A DNA stretch of 64,000 nt from HGM12998 sp900756495 (lineage in GTDB: Bacteria > Bacillota > Clostridia > Oscillospirales > Oscillospiraceae): assembly GCA_958477305.1 (NCBI GenBank), contig CAUEFI010000011.1, positions 53,231-117,230 of the forward strand, given 5' to 3'. Position 1 is the first letter of the stretch. Every line of letters starts with the position of its first letter. Shown here in pieces: positions 32,834-42,565 of the stretch. Made by a program: the position numbers and the translations under genes. The notes under the pieces are model-generated. The model did no database searches. It was not told where the DNA came from and saw only the letters and a program-made list of their open reading frames with translations.

Positions 32834-34336
32834 TTATGAGAGATACTGCAGTGGATTAACCGCAGTTCCGCCGATCCGCACCTCAAAGTGACAGTGGTTT
32901 CCGGTGGAACGGCCAGTGGAACCAACCCTTGCGATCGGCTGTCCCTGGTAGACCTTATCGCCTGCACTGACCAAAAGACTAGAGCAGTGCGCATAATATG
33001 TCTGTTTGCCGTTTCCGTGATCAATAACCACGTACTTGCCATAGCTCCAATAGCTTCCGGTTCCAGTTCCTGACCAGACTACGGTACCGCCGTCGGCCGC
33101 CTTAATATTTGTACCATAGGAAGCTGCAATATCGATACCGCCATGATAGCTGTATGAGCCAAAGATCGAGCGGTATCCGAAATAGGAGGTAATGTTGCCA
33201 TAGACCGGCCAGATAAAGTAGCCATTGGGATACCAACTGGGCCGAACCTTTGTCCCAACTGCCACAACCTTGGTCGTTGGTTCAGAGAGCACCTGTGTCT
33301 CGATGACATTGCGCTCCCGCTCATAACCATTGACATAGGTGACCTGAGCAGTAACCAGGGCCTGCCCCTCTACACCGGCATCCAACACCCGGCTCTCGCC
33401 CTGATACATGGAATCGTCGGGAACCTCCTCCACAGGACAGGCAATGGCCTCGTTATAGGTAATCTCTTCTACGGTCTGTACTGATAGGAAAGGAATTTCC
33501 TCTTTGATGTTCAAGAGCTGCCCAATGTAAAGCCTGTTGATATCAATTCCGGGATTCAGTGCTTCCAGCTCCGACATTGTCATGTCATTCGCGAAAGCCA
33601 GCGCCATGAAGGTGTCTCCCTTTTGCACCTCGTATACCGTCTGTCCGCTGGTATTCTCTGTAAGGATAGCCTCCATCTCATCCAGATCCTGGCGCACATC
33701 AGAAGGCGTATACTCATGCGTGATGACTACATTCGAAGTGAAATCAGCCTCAACAGTATTCTCTGTCATATACGGTGCCTTGAGTTCCTCCAGCATGGCC
33801 TCTAATTCAGCCTTATCGCGGGAGGCCCCAATAAACTCACCGTCTACCTTGAGGACATAGCTCTTCATCACCTCGCCTATCTGATTGAACAGATAGGTCT
33901 CAAACCCGGCTTCCGAGGGCAGAGAGCCCCGTTCTACCAATGCCTTCTCATAGGTAACAACGCTGTCCAGAGTGTAGTCATAGCCCAGAATCGAGGTAGC
34001 GCGGGCCTCTACCCGATCCACTACATCTTCGAATACCGAGGGCTCAACTACGGCGCCTAAGGCAACTCCGTCCACCGAGACGACATATGCAGGCATATAG
34101 ACCGTGGACACCACTGCCGCTACGCCTACCACTGCCGCCAAGGCGAAAAAATGGAGCGGCTGCATAATCCCCCGGCCAACGGTAGCCGCATCCGTCTGAA
34201 GCAGTGTCCGGTGGGCCTGCTCTCTCCAGAGCACGGTATGTGCTTTCAGCTCTCCGCCCAGCAGCCGCAATCTAGCAGACACAGTGTCCAGGGCCCCATG
34301 CCCGCCTCCTCTGGGACGGTGCAAAATCTCATCCAT
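32834..34336 (-). CDS. Membrane-anchored M23 peptidase with LysM and G5 domains
   Basis: A 500-residue cell wall protein. A cytoplasmic N-terminus (about 58 residues) and one membrane segment (about 60-82) are followed by a stalk, a LysM domain (about 235-282, YEVQKGDTFMALAFANDMTM), a G5-like domain (about 295-370) and a C-terminal peptidase_M23 domain (about 385-495). The zinc-site residues are present: HGGIDIA (His and Asp) and GNHCHFEV (HxH). It likely cleaves peptidoglycan cross-links. GGGAGGG lies 10 bases before the ATG. Confidence 0.92.
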   Translation of the reverse strand: MDEILHRPRGGGHGALDTVSARLRLLGGELKAHTVLWREQAHRTLLQTDAATVGRGIMQPLHFFALAAVVGVAAVVSTVYMPAYVVSVDGVALGAVVEPSVFEDVVDRVEARATSILGYDYTLDSVVTYEKALVERGSLPSEAGFETYLFNQIGEVMKSYVLKVDGEFIGASRDKAELEAMLEELKAPYMTENTVEADFTSNVVITHEYTPSDVRQDLDEMEAILTENTSGQTVYEVQKGDTFMALAFANDMTMSELEALNPGIDINRLYIGQLLNIKEEIPFLSVQTVEEITYNEAIACPVEEVPDDSMYQGESRVLDAGVEGQALVTAQVTYVNGYERERNVIETQVLSEPTTKVVAVGTKVRPSWYPNGYFIWPVYGNITSYFGYRSIFGSYSYHGGIDIAASYGTNIKAADGGTVVWSGTGTGSYWSYGKYVVIDHGNGKQTYYAHCSSLLVSAGDKVYQGQPIARVGSTGRSTGNHCHFEVRIGGTAVNPLQYLS

Positions 34337-34434
34337 TGGGGGTTTCCCTCCCTTTGTGAAGAACTTCTATTCCATTTCTCAAATAGAAAGATAACAGAAC
34401 GGATATGAAATATTACAATTTGGTTACAAAGGCT

Positions 34435-34463
34435 ATGATACACGTTTTTTGTCGCCGCGTCAA
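34435..34463 (-). promoter_or_regulatory. Promoter for the M23 peptidase gene
   Basis: Minus strand TTGACG (34458-34463), 17 bases, TATCAT (34435-34440), leaving a leader of about 95 bases. Confidence 0.7.
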
Positions 34464-34710
34464 GCCCTTTCTGTCAATAGCTGGCTGACGCCCTTTCCCA
34501 CGACATCTTGTAGCACACACCGTAAAAAAAAGTCAGTTATCCCCAAGTAAAGCCGCCGCACTGTTGTCCTGCGGAAAATAAGTTTGGCGAATTTCACCAG
34601 AACATTTGACCTGTCCTTCCTCGCCGCTTTCTTCCAGCTCCCCTTTTGGATGCTGTCGTCACCTCTGTTTGTCTCTGTACAGCTCTTGTGCCGTCCTGAT
34701 TCATTTTGTA
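34464..34710. other. Non-coding gap between the M23 gene promoter and the pta terminator
   Basis: About 250 bases without a convincing ORF, tRNA, riboswitch or repeat. One run of eight T on the minus strand (near 34525) follows no clear hairpin. I see nothing that can be named. Confidence 0.5.
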
Positions 34711-34749
34711 GCAGAAAAGAAGAGCGCCGGACATTCGTTCGGCGCTCTT
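34711..34749 (-). terminator. Terminator of pta
   Basis: Minus strand AAGAGCGCCG / CGGCGCTCTT stem followed by CTTTTC, 25 bases after the stop. Confidence 0.85.
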
Positions 34750-34774
34750 CGCGTTCGATTTGATGTAAGGTCAG

Positions 34775-35758
34775 TTACTTGAGTGCGGCAGTGATGATAG
34801 CCATGGAATAGACCTCCTGGGCGTTGCAGCCGCGGGAGAGGTCGTTGATGGGGGCGTTGAGGCCCAGCAGGATGGGGCCGTAGGCATCGAAGCCGCCCAG
34901 GCGCTGGGCGATCTTGTAGCCGATGTTGCCGGCGTTGATGTCGGGGAAGATGAAGGTGTTGGCATAGCCGGCCACCTGGGAGCCGGGGAACTTCAGCTGG
35001 CCCACGGTGGGGGACACGGCGGCGTCGAACTGCATCTCGCCGTCGATGGCCAAGTCGGGGGCAGCCTCCTTGGCCTTGGCGCAGGCGTTGCGCATCTTGT
35101 CCACGTCCTCGCCCTTGCCGGAGCCCTTGGTGGAGTAGCTCAGGAAAGCCACCTTGGGGTCGATGCCGAAGATCTTGGCACACTTGGCGGTCTCCAGGGC
35201 GATCTCCACCAGCTCGTCCTCAGTGGGCTTGATATTGATAGCGCAGTCGCCCATGGCCAGGACGGTGTTGTCGCCCACGCCCTCACGGACCATGATAAAG
35301 CAGGAGGAGACGATCTTGTTGCCGGGCTTGGTCTTGACGAGCTGCAGGGCAGGACGGACGGTGTCGGCGGTGGAGTAGGTGGCGCCGCCCAGCAGGCAGT
35401 CGGCCACGCCCATCTTCACCAGCATGGTGCCGAAGTAGTTGCCCTTCTTCAGGGCGACGCGGCACTCGTCGGCGGTCATCTTGCCCTTGCGCAGCTCCAC
35501 CATGGTCTCCACCATCTTGTCCATGCCTTCATAGGTCTCGGGATCATAGATGATGGCGCCGCGGATATTAAAGCCGCTCTTCTCAGCAGCGGCATGAACC
35601 TCGTCAGGGTTTCCCACCAGGATGGGGGTGAGGAAATTGCCGGAGAGCAGCCGGGCGCTGGCCTCCAGAATACGGGGGTCGCTTCCCTCGGTAAAGACGA
35701 TCTTTCGGGGGTCCTTCTTCAGAATGTCGATCAGGGTCTGAAACATATGAATGGCCAT
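34775..35758 (-). CDS. pta: Phosphate acetyltransferase
   Basis: A 327-residue phosphotransacetylase (acetyl-CoA + Pi to acetyl phosphate), the first step of acetate formation by substrate-level phosphorylation. Starts MAIHMFQTLIDILKKD and carries KIVFTEGSDPRILEAS and TFIFPDINAGNIGYK, typical of the short clostridial form without the DRTGG domain. Codon choice is strongly biased to G/C-ending codons compared with neighbours, suggesting high expression. GGAGGAG is 6 bases before the ATG. No ackA adjacent. Confidence 0.94.
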   Translation of the reverse strand: MAIHMFQTLIDILKKDPRKIVFTEGSDPRILEASARLLSGNFLTPILVGNPDEVHAAAEKSGFNIRGAIIYDPETYEGMDKMVETMVELRKGKMTADECRVALKKGNYFGTMLVKMGVADCLLGGATYSTADTVRPALQLVKTKPGNKIVSSCFIMVREGVGDNTVLAMGDCAINIKPTEDELVEIALETAKCAKIFGIDPKVAFLSYSTKGSGKGEDVDKMRNACAKAKEAAPDLAIDGEMQFDAAVSPTVGQLKFPGSQVAGYANTFIFPDINAGNIGYKIAQRLGGFDAYGPILLGLNAPINDLSRGCNAQEVYSMAIITAALK

Positions 35759-35831
35759 TGGTATCTCCTCCATAAATAAAGAAATAGTATCCGCTTTGGA
35801 CGCCCCAGTCTGGTTTGTCCTGGTAAGCGCT

Positions 35832-35860
35832 ATTATACACCAATCCCCCCTGTCCCTCAA
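35832..35860 (-). promoter_or_regulatory. Promoter for pta
   Basis: Minus strand TTGAGG (35855-35860), 17 bases, TATAAT (35832-35837). Confidence 0.75.
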
Positions 35861-35894
35861 TGCCCAAAAGTCATAAGATTGTGAAAAAATCCAC

Positions 35895-35923
35895 TTTACT
35901 TTTTGTATTTTCAAATTTATACT
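35895..35923 (+). promoter_or_regulatory. Promoter for the XRE regulator-lepA operon
   Basis: TTTACT (35895-35900), 17 bases, TATACT (35918-35923), divergent from the pta promoter. Confidence 0.65.
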
Positions 35924-35980
35924 ATACACACTGTTTATCAAGGTTCCCCTCTCCTGCAACGGGGATCCATGGAGGTTATT

Positions 35981-36679
35981 ATGCATTCTGATTTTTCCAG
36001 GTGCCTGTCCCTGTTGAGACAGGAAAAGGGAATCAGCCAGAGGGCCGCCGCCAAGGAGCTTGGAATCAGCCAGGCCCTGCTATCCCATTATGAAAACGGC
36101 GTCCGGGAGCCAGGTCTTGCCTTTGTCACCAAGGCCTGCGATTTTTATAATGTGTCCGCTGATTTTCTGCTGGGACGCACCCTATCCAGAGACGGTACCA
36201 CCATCGGCCCTGACGAGCTCTACGATTACTCCGCCGAGAAAGACAATGTCCTCCACGGCTCCATTATGGCCACCCTCAATAAGAAGCTGCTGGTGAATTC
36301 TGTAGGCGTCCTTTTTGATCTACTGGGAAAGGTGGGCCAAAAAGCGGCCATTATGGCGGCCTCCGAATATCTGGGGACTGCGGTTTACCGCCTTTTTCGA
36401 CATCTATATCGGGCCGACGGAACCCAAAACGAGGATTTTTTCTCTGTACCGGTGCGGCAGTTTCTCACAGGCATAGCCAATGCCGACATGATCTGCTCAG
36501 AGTATGACTATGTGGAATCGCTGGCCGCTCATGTCAAGGAAAAGGGCGCTTTCCCCCCGATGAACAACGATGCCCTGGCACAGAATTATCCCGGCCTGTA
36601 CCAGTCCCTCCTTCAGATCATTCACACCACCGGCGAGCGGATCAAACGAAACATGGACACCCGGAAAAGCGAGAGGTGA
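35981..36679 (+). CDS. XRE-family DNA-binding protein
   Basis: A 232-residue protein with an N-terminal Cro/C1 helix-turn-helix (about residues 6-62, ISQRAAAKELGISQALLSHYENG) and an about 160-residue helical C-terminal region with no recognised domain. GGAGG is 6 bases before the ATG at 35981. It precedes lepA by four bases, so the two are one operon. Target unknown; the divergent pta promoter is 60 bases away and is one candidate. Confidence 0.85.
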   Translation: MHSDFSRCLSLLRQEKGISQRAAAKELGISQALLSHYENGVREPGLAFVTKACDFYNVSADFLLGRTLSRDGTTIGPDELYDYSAEKDNVLHGSIMATLNKKLLVNSVGVLFDLLGKVGQKAAIMAASEYLGTAVYRLFRHLYRADGTQNEDFFSVPVRQFLTGIANADMICSEYDYVESLAAHVKEKGAFPPMNNDALAQNYPGLYQSLLQIIHTTGERIKRNMDTRKSER

Positions 36680-36683
36680 AAGC

Positions 36684-38492
36684 ATGACCGACCAGAGCAA
36701 AATCAGAAATTTCAGTATCATAGCCCATATTGACCACGGCAAAAGCACCCTGTCCGACCGTCTGATTGAAAAGTGCGACGCGGTAGAGGCCAGGGAGATG
36801 GAGAGCCAGCTCCTGGACAATATGGACCTGGAACGTGAACGGGGAATTACCATCAAAGCCCGGGCGGTAAAACTCAATTACAGGGCCCAGGACGGCAACG
36901 TCTATGAGCTCAACCTCATCGACACGCCCGGCCATGTAGACTTCAATTACGAGGTCTCCCGCTCTCTGGCCGCCTGTGAGGGGGCCATACTGGTGGTGGA
37001 TGCCGCCCAGGGAATTGAGGCCCAGACACTTGCCAACACCTACCTGGCCCTGGAACATGATTTGGAGATCCGCCCCGTCATCAACAAAATTGACCTGCCC
37101 GCCGCCGATCCGCAGCGGGTCAAGGATGAAGTGGAGAATATCATCGGCCTGCCCGCCCAGGACGCCCCTGAGATCTCGGCCAAGATGGGCATCAACATCG
37201 ATGCCGTGCTGGAGGATATTGTCCACAGTATTCCTGCCCCCAAGGGAGACCCCGCGGCCCCTTTGAAGGCCCTTATCTTCGACAGCCAGTACGACGCCTA
37301 TCGGGGTGTCATCGTCTACTTCCGGGTCATGGAGGGAACCATCCGCACCGGCATGAAGGTAAGGATGATGGCCTCGGGTGCCACCTACGAGGTCATTGAA
37401 TGCGGCCACCTGCTCCCTCTGGGCATGGAGCCCTGCCAGGAGCTCATTGCAGGAGAAGTGGGCTATTTTACCGCTTCCATTAAAAATGTAAAGGACACCC
37501 AGGTGGGCGACACCGTCACTGGGGCGGAGCGCCCCGCCGGCGATCCGCTGCCCGGGTACCGGCCCGCCCGGGCCATGGTCTACTGCGGTATTTATACTGA
37601 GGATGGTTCCAAGTATCCCGACCTGCGGGACGCTCTGGAAAAGCTCCAGCTCAATGATGCCTCTCTCTCTTTTGAGCCCGAGTCCTCCGCCGCTTTGGGC
37701 TTTGGGTTCCGGTGCGGCTTTCTCGGGATGCTCCATATGGAGATCATCCAGGAGCGACTGGAGCGGGAGTTTGACTTGGACCTCATCACTACCCTCCCCT
37801 CTGTCATCTACCGCATCACCAAGACCGATGGTACGGTGGTTTTAGTGGACAATCCCCATAACTATCCCGACCCCGCTGTCATCGCCACAGCCGAGGAGCC
37901 CTATGCCAAAGTGTCTATTGTAACGCCCCCCGACTATGTGGGCAATATTATGCCCATGTGCCAGGAGCGGCGGGCCGTCTTCAAAGATATGCAGTACCTG
38001 GATACCAACCTGGCCGAGCTCCATTACTCCATGCCCCTGGGAGAAATCATCTATGACTTTTTTGATACTTTGAAAGCCCGTACCAAGGGATATGCCTCCC
38101 TGGACTATGAGCTGGACCGCTACGAACCCTCTGAGCTTGTAAAGGTGGATATGCTGCTTAATGGCGACCAGGTCGACGCCCTGTCCTTCATAGCCCACAG
38201 GGACAAGGCCTACCCACGGGCCCGGCGGCTGTGTGAGAAGCTGAAGGAAAATATTCCCCGCCAACTCTTTGAGGTGCCCGTTCAGGCCGCGATAGGCGGA
38301 AAGATCATTGCCCGGGAGACAGTGAAAGCGATGCGCAAGGATGTGCTGGCCAAGTGCTACGGCGGCGACATCACGCGGAAAAAGAAGCTGCTGGAAAAAC
38401 AGAAAGAAGGCAAAAAGAAGATGCGTTCCCTGGGAAGCGTACAAATTCCCACCGAGGCATTTATGGCTGTCCTCAAGCTGGACGAGGAATAA
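36684..38492 (+). CDS. lepA: Elongation factor 4 (LepA), ribosome back-translocase
   Basis: A 602-residue translational GTPase. G1 AHIDHGKST, G3 DTPGHVDF and G4 NKIDL are intact; domain II, the EF-G-like domains III and V, and the LepA-specific C-terminal domain (KAMRKDVLAKCYGGDITRKKK) are present in order. Full length compared with the usual about 600. AGAGGTGAAAG precedes the ATG. Confidence 0.97.
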   Translation: MTDQSKIRNFSIIAHIDHGKSTLSDRLIEKCDAVEAREMESQLLDNMDLERERGITIKARAVKLNYRAQDGNVYELNLIDTPGHVDFNYEVSRSLAACEGAILVVDAAQGIEAQTLANTYLALEHDLEIRPVINKIDLPAADPQRVKDEVENIIGLPAQDAPEISAKMGINIDAVLEDIVHSIPAPKGDPAAPLKALIFDSQYDAYRGVIVYFRVMEGTIRTGMKVRMMASGATYEVIECGHLLPLGMEPCQELIAGEVGYFTASIKNVKDTQVGDTVTGAERPAGDPLPGYRPARAMVYCGIYTEDGSKYPDLRDALEKLQLNDASLSFEPESSAALGFGFRCGFLGMLHMEIIQERLEREFDLDLITTLPSVIYRITKTDGTVVLVDNPHNYPDPAVIATAEEPYAKVSIVTPPDYVGNIMPMCQERRAVFKDMQYLDTNLAELHYSMPLGEIIYDFFDTLKARTKGYASLDYELDRYEPSELVKVDMLLNGDQVDALSFIAHRDKAYPRARRLCEKLKENIPRQLFEVPVQAAIGGKIIARETVKAMRKDVLAKCYGGDITRKKKLLEKQKEGKKKMRSLGSVQIPTEAFMAVLKLDEE

Positions 38493-38692
38493 AGCGCACA
38501 GCAGTTCCTGTCCCCCCCCCTTTGGAGCTACGCTGCCGGTCCTTCCGTACTTGCCACTCAGCTGTGGGTCATAAGCGTGCTCCTGCCGTCATCGGGCCGG
38601 ACAGATGACTCCCCCAACCACACAACACAACCCCTGCTCTGTGACGGAAGCCGACCCGCACAGGCGCTACTCCCCAGAAAGGAGACCCTCTC

Positions 38693-40054
38693 ATGTCCGC
38701 CACCCCGCTCTGCGACGCGCTGCGCTCCTTTGCAGCACAACACCCTCTGCGAATGCACATGCCGGGACATAAGGGAAGGGTGCTTCCCCTTATGGAAGCC
38801 TCTTCCCTCTCTCCATTGGACGTTACCGAGCTCCCCCCCACCGGAGATCTCTTCGCAGGGGGCGGAGCCATCGGCGAAGCGGAAGCACTATGGGCGGAAA
38901 CCTTTCATATGGCTCGCTGCCTGTTCCTTACCGGCGGCTCCACTCAGGGAATGCTCGCTGCCCTGACCATGTCATGTTCACCTGGGTCACGAATCCTATT
39001 GGATCGCAACTGCCACCGGTCGGTCTACAATGCTCTGGCCCTGCTGGACTTAAAACCCGTTTACCTTAACCGTCCCTGGCTTTTGGAGGAGGGGCTTTGC
39101 GGTCCTGTAGTCCCAGCTGAAGCCGACCATCTCCTCTCTCTCTTTCCAGATATAAAAACTATTTGTATTACATCCCCTACATATTACGGTATATTATCAG
39201 ATATTCCGGCCCTTTCTGCGGCGGCCCACCGTCATTCAGCCACGTTGATTGTAGACGGTGCACATGGCGCACATCTCCCTTTTTTAGACGACTTTTCCCT
39301 GTCTGCCGCCGACATCCTGGTAATTTCCGCTCATAAAACGCTCCCCGCTTTGGGGCAGAGCGCGCTTCTCTTGGCTGGGCCTCAGTATCCTCAAAGGGAG
39401 CTCCGCCGCGCGGCATCCCTCTATGGCAGCTCCAGCCCGTCCTATCCGATCATGGCCTCCCTTGATGCAGCCCGCGCCTTTCTAAAGGGAGAGGGCGGAC
39501 AGCGTTATCAAAAAACCGCCGTTTCTGTATCAGCCCTGCGGGACAGGTTTCCCACGCTGAGAGAGAACTGTAACCCCCTGGACCCCTGCCGTCTGGTGGT
39601 ACACACAGCAGACGGCCTTGCTCTTCAAGCATCCTTGGAGCAGCGGGGGATCTACCCCGAAATGGCTGACAGGGGCCACGTGGTCTTTATCTGTACCTGT
39701 GCCGACACCGACGCCGACTTTACACGGCTGGCCGAAGCGCTGACAGAGCTGATGCCGGCAGATCCCCAGCCAACGGCTTGTATCCAATGCCCTCCCAGTC
39801 CGCAGGCGGTTCTGACCCCCAGGGAGGCCCTGTTCGCACCCAGGGAGTACCTGCCCCTGCGGGAATGTACAGGCCGAATTTCAGCCCAGCAGATCGCTCC
39901 CTATCCCCCTGGCATACCGGTCGTCGCCCCCGGCGAACTGGTGGAGAAAAAAACTGTCGCATATTTTGAGGGAATCGGTTATAATATGTTAGAAGACATA
40001 GAGGTTGTCCGTGCCGGCGCTTGTGTGTTGCCCGGCACAGCGCTGCCTCGTTAA
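38693..40054 (+). CDS. Orn/Lys/Arg decarboxylase family PLP enzyme (YaaO-like)
   Basis: A 453-residue fold-type I PLP enzyme. MHMPGHKG near the N-terminus, DVTELPPTGDLF and the PLP-lysine site ISAHKTLPALGQSA (about residues 205-218) are typical of the short Gram-positive lysine/arginine decarboxylase-like group; the C-terminal domain has GELVEKKTVAYFEGI. Substrate not determinable. GAAAGGAG precedes the ATG. It heads a run with darA, holB and ricT resembling the Bacillus yaaO-yaaQ-holB-yaaT cluster, but tmk is missing. The preceding 200 bases (38493-38692) show nothing recognisable. Confidence 0.85.
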   Translation: MSATPLCDALRSFAAQHPLRMHMPGHKGRVLPLMEASSLSPLDVTELPPTGDLFAGGGAIGEAEALWAETFHMARCLFLTGGSTQGMLAALTMSCSPGSRILLDRNCHRSVYNALALLDLKPVYLNRPWLLEEGLCGPVVPAEADHLLSLFPDIKTICITSPTYYGILSDIPALSAAAHRHSATLIVDGAHGAHLPFLDDFSLSAADILVISAHKTLPALGQSALLLAGPQYPQRELRRAASLYGSSSPSYPIMASLDAARAFLKGEGGQRYQKTAVSVSALRDRFPTLRENCNPLDPCRLVVHTADGLALQASLEQRGIYPEMADRGHVVFICTCADTDADFTRLAEALTELMPADPQPTACIQCPPSPQAVLTPREALFAPREYLPLRECTGRISAQQIAPYPPGIPVVAPGELVEKKTVAYFEGIGYNMLEDIEVVRAGACVLPGTALPR

Positions 40055-40066
40055 GGAGGGATACGT

Positions 40067-40390
40067 ATGAAACTCGTCCTTGCCATCATCAACCATGACG
40101 ACGCCAATACCGTCACCCAGTCCCTGACCAAGAAGGGCTTTTCCTCCACCAAACTGGCCACCACAGGCGGCTTTCTGATGGCCGGAAATGTCACCATCCT
40201 CATCGGCGTGGATGAGGAGAAGGTACAAACCGTCATCGACATCATCCGGGAGCACTCCCACAGCCGCAAGCAGATGATCCCTACCACCACCGAGATGAGC
40301 TATGGGTACTACCCCTCCATGCCGGTAGAGGTCGTGGTAGGCGGCGCCACCATCTTTGTCGTGGATATTGAGCGCTTTGAGCGTGTTTAA
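40067..40390 (+). CDS. darA: Cyclic-di-AMP receptor DarA (PstA/YaaQ)
   Basis: A 107-residue PII-like protein that binds c-di-AMP. NHDDANTVTQSLTKKGFSSTKLATTGGFL (split; residues about 9-37) and GNVTILIGVDEEKV are the ligand-binding blocks; the B-loop RKQMIPTTTEMSYGYYPSMP is present. Length matches the family. Downstream effector unknown. AAGGAGG precedes the ATG; holB overlaps its end. Confidence 0.94.
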   Translation: MKLVLAIINHDDANTVTQSLTKKGFSSTKLATTGGFLMAGNVTILIGVDEEKVQTVIDIIREHSHSRKQMIPTTTEMSYGYYPSMPVEVVVGGATIFVVDIERFERV

Positions 40391-41183
40391 CTTATCTGTT
40401 TTGACGGGGAATGAAGCCGTCGGACTACAGCTCTCCTCTCGTGAGGAGCTCTCTCACGCCTACATTCTCTCCGGGCCCCCCGGATCCGGGAAGCACGCCC
40501 TGTCCATGTTGCTGGCCCAGGCCATGGTCTGCACCTCTCAAGGTCCGCGGCCCTGCCTGACCTGTAATGCCTGCCATAAGGTCCAGGCGGGTATTCACCC
40601 AGATGTGGTGCGTACAGCACCAGGGGAGGGAAAGCGGGACATTGTTGTGGATCAGATCCGCTCCCTCCGCTCCGATGCATACATCCGCCCTAACGAGGCC
40701 TCCCGGAAAGTGTACATCATTGACGACGCTCCTTCCATGAATCCCAGCGCACAGAATGCCCTGCTCAAAGTATTGGAGGAGGGGCCGCCTTATGCCGCAT
40801 TTTTGCTCTTGGCCGACAACGCCGGCATGCTGCTGCCTACCATCCGGTCCCGCTGTGAGATTCTTTCTCTCGTCCCCCCCCCTGGCGATGCCCTTTGCGG
40901 TGATGAGGCGGACAAGCTGGCCCGGCTGCTCTTAAGCGGCACGGAGCGGGAGGTCCTGGAGTACGGTATTTCCCTGGAAAAGCTGGACCGGGAGCGTTTT
41001 ACCGCTCTGCTGGATGAAACCGCCGCCGCCCTTGTCAAGTATTCCAGGGAGAACCCCGCTCAACTCCCCAGGATACTGCACGCCGTCGACCTTCTCAAAA
41101 AGCTGCGCAGTGCCGCCTCCTTTTATGTAGGAAACGGACATCTGTATGGCTGGCTGTGTGCCGCTCTCTTTTCTGATTCCTAA
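40383..41183 (+). CDS. holB: DNA polymerase III subunit delta prime
   Basis: About 266 residues, shorter than the usual about 320. Walker A-like GPPGSGKHA, a four-cysteine zinc module (C-x8-CLTCNAC) and the IRSRCE arginine-finger motif identify the clamp-loader delta prime subunit. The start is uncertain: the frame is open back to 40356 inside darA, and GTG 40383, overlapping the darA stop by eight bases, is chosen; TTG 40401 is an alternative. No strong ribosome site, so translation is probably coupled to darA. Confidence 0.88.
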   Translation: MFNLSVLTGNEAVGLQLSSREELSHAYILSGPPGSGKHALSMLLAQAMVCTSQGPRPCLTCNACHKVQAGIHPDVVRTAPGEGKRDIVVDQIRSLRSDAYIRPNEASRKVYIIDDAPSMNPSAQNALLKVLEEGPPYAAFLLLADNAGMLLPTIRSRCEILSLVPPPGDALCGDEADKLARLLLSGTEREVLEYGISLEKLDRERFTALLDETAAALVKYSRENPAQLPRILHAVDLLKKLRSAASFYVGNGHLYGWLCAALFSDS

Positions 41184-41201
41184 CATTCGGAGGACCAATT
41201 C

Positions 41202-42473
41202 ATGATTGAAATCATTGGCGTCCGCTTTAAGAGCGGAGGCAAGCAATACTATTTTGACCCCTCTGGCCTTGCCGTAGAGCCAGGCCAAGGGGTCATTCTC
41301 GAGACCTCCCGCGGACTGGAGTACGGCGAATGTGTCCAGGGCAACACCTCAGTGGAGGATGAAGCGGTGGTCCAGCCCCTCCGCCCTGTGGTCAGGCTGG
41401 CCACAGAAAAGGATTTGGAGACCGTGGCCCGAAACCGGGAGAAGGAGGAAAAGGCCTTTACCATCTGCCAGCAAAAGATTCTGGAACATGGCCTGGATAT
41501 GAAGCTGGTTGAAGTGGAGTACTCCTTTGAAGGCAATAAAATTCTCTTCTTTTTTACCAGTGAGGGCCGGGTGGATTTCCGCTCCCTGGTGAAAGACCTG
41601 GCGAGTATCTTTCACGCCCGCATTGAGCTCAGACAAATTGGCGTCCGTGACGAAGCCAAGATGTTGGGCGGATTGGGCATCTGTGGGAAACCCTTTTGCT
41701 GTTCCACTTTTCTGGATGAATTTCAGCCTGTCTCAATCAAGATGGCAAAAACGCAAAACCTCTCTCTCAACCCTACGAAGATATCAGGCACTTGTGGACG
41801 CCTGATGTGCTGCCTGAAATATGAACAGGATGCCTACGAAGATATTCTCAAACGTTCTCCCAAAAATGAATCCTTTGTGGAAACTCCTGACGGAGTGGGC
41901 ACCGTTTCTTCTGTCAATTTGCTGCGTGAAACCGTAAAGGTCCGGCTGGACGACCAGCCGGACACGCCCCGATGCTATCACAATTGTGAAATCTGCGTGG
42001 TACGCAATGGCAAGGGCAGACGGCCTGAGGGGTACACTCCACCTCCGCCCGAAGAACTGGCCAAGCTGCGCAAAGTCACCCCTCCTCCTGAAGACCCCTC
42101 TCTCCGGCTGTCAGCACATCTGGACACTGCCTTGGCCGGACTGGGCATGAAGGGAGCCGCAGCCGACCCCCCTGTTCAGGATTCCATCGACACAGACAGG
42201 TCCAGCCGCAGGAGCAGAGGACGAAACCGCAGCACCAAGCAGTCTGCCTCTGAGGGGCAGAGGCAGAAAACCGCAGAACCTGCCGGTGAAAAACAGGTTT
42301 CACCGGCCAAACCCCGCAAGGTCAGGGAGACGCCCCGCATCAAAGAATCTGCCGGTGAAGAAATCAATGCACCCATTACAGAGGGCGCAGAGAAAAAAAC
42401 TCACCGCCGCCGCCGCTACCGCAGCAAGGCAAAGGGCGACAGTGGTCAGAAGGCCCCTCCCAAAGCAGAATAA
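41202..42473 (+). CDS. ricT: PSP1-domain protein RicT (YaaT)
   Basis: A 423-residue protein. The first about 280 residues are the PSP1/RicT core with conserved cysteines (GICGKPFCCSTFL and GRLMCCLKYE) that in Bacillus join the iron-sulfur Ric complex acting on RNase Y and sporulation. The remaining about 140 residues are a low-complexity, Lys/Arg/Pro/Glu-rich tail (RRRRYRSKAKG end) absent from the Bacillus protein. CGGAGGA precedes the ATG. Confidence 0.92.
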   Translation: MIEIIGVRFKSGGKQYYFDPSGLAVEPGQGVILETSRGLEYGECVQGNTSVEDEAVVQPLRPVVRLATEKDLETVARNREKEEKAFTICQQKILEHGLDMKLVEVEYSFEGNKILFFFTSEGRVDFRSLVKDLASIFHARIELRQIGVRDEAKMLGGLGICGKPFCCSTFLDEFQPVSIKMAKTQNLSLNPTKISGTCGRLMCCLKYEQDAYEDILKRSPKNESFVETPDGVGTVSSVNLLRETVKVRLDDQPDTPRCYHNCEICVVRNGKGRRPEGYTPPPPEELAKLRKVTPPPEDPSLRLSAHLDTALAGLGMKGAAADPPVQDSIDTDRSSRRSRGRNRSTKQSASEGQRQKTAEPAGEKQVSPAKPRKVRETPRIKESAGEEINAPITEGAEKKTHRRRRYRSKAKGDSGQKAPPKAE

Positions 42474-42565
42474 GCCGTTTCCCCAGTTTTCTCATGTGCG
42501 CCCGGCCCGCTTCTATCCGGCCTTATCCGACGCACCTCTGCTGCGCGGCATCACATCTTTCCCAT

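Noticed and set aside
34337..34710. 6S RNA or c-di-AMP riboswitch in the gap between the M23 gene and pta
   Set aside because: No matching core motifs or long hairpin found; only a promoter for the M23 gene is supported.
36642..37736. Minus-strand open frame of 364 codons within lepA
   Set aside because: Antisense to the GTPase domain of LepA; no domain and no ribosome site.
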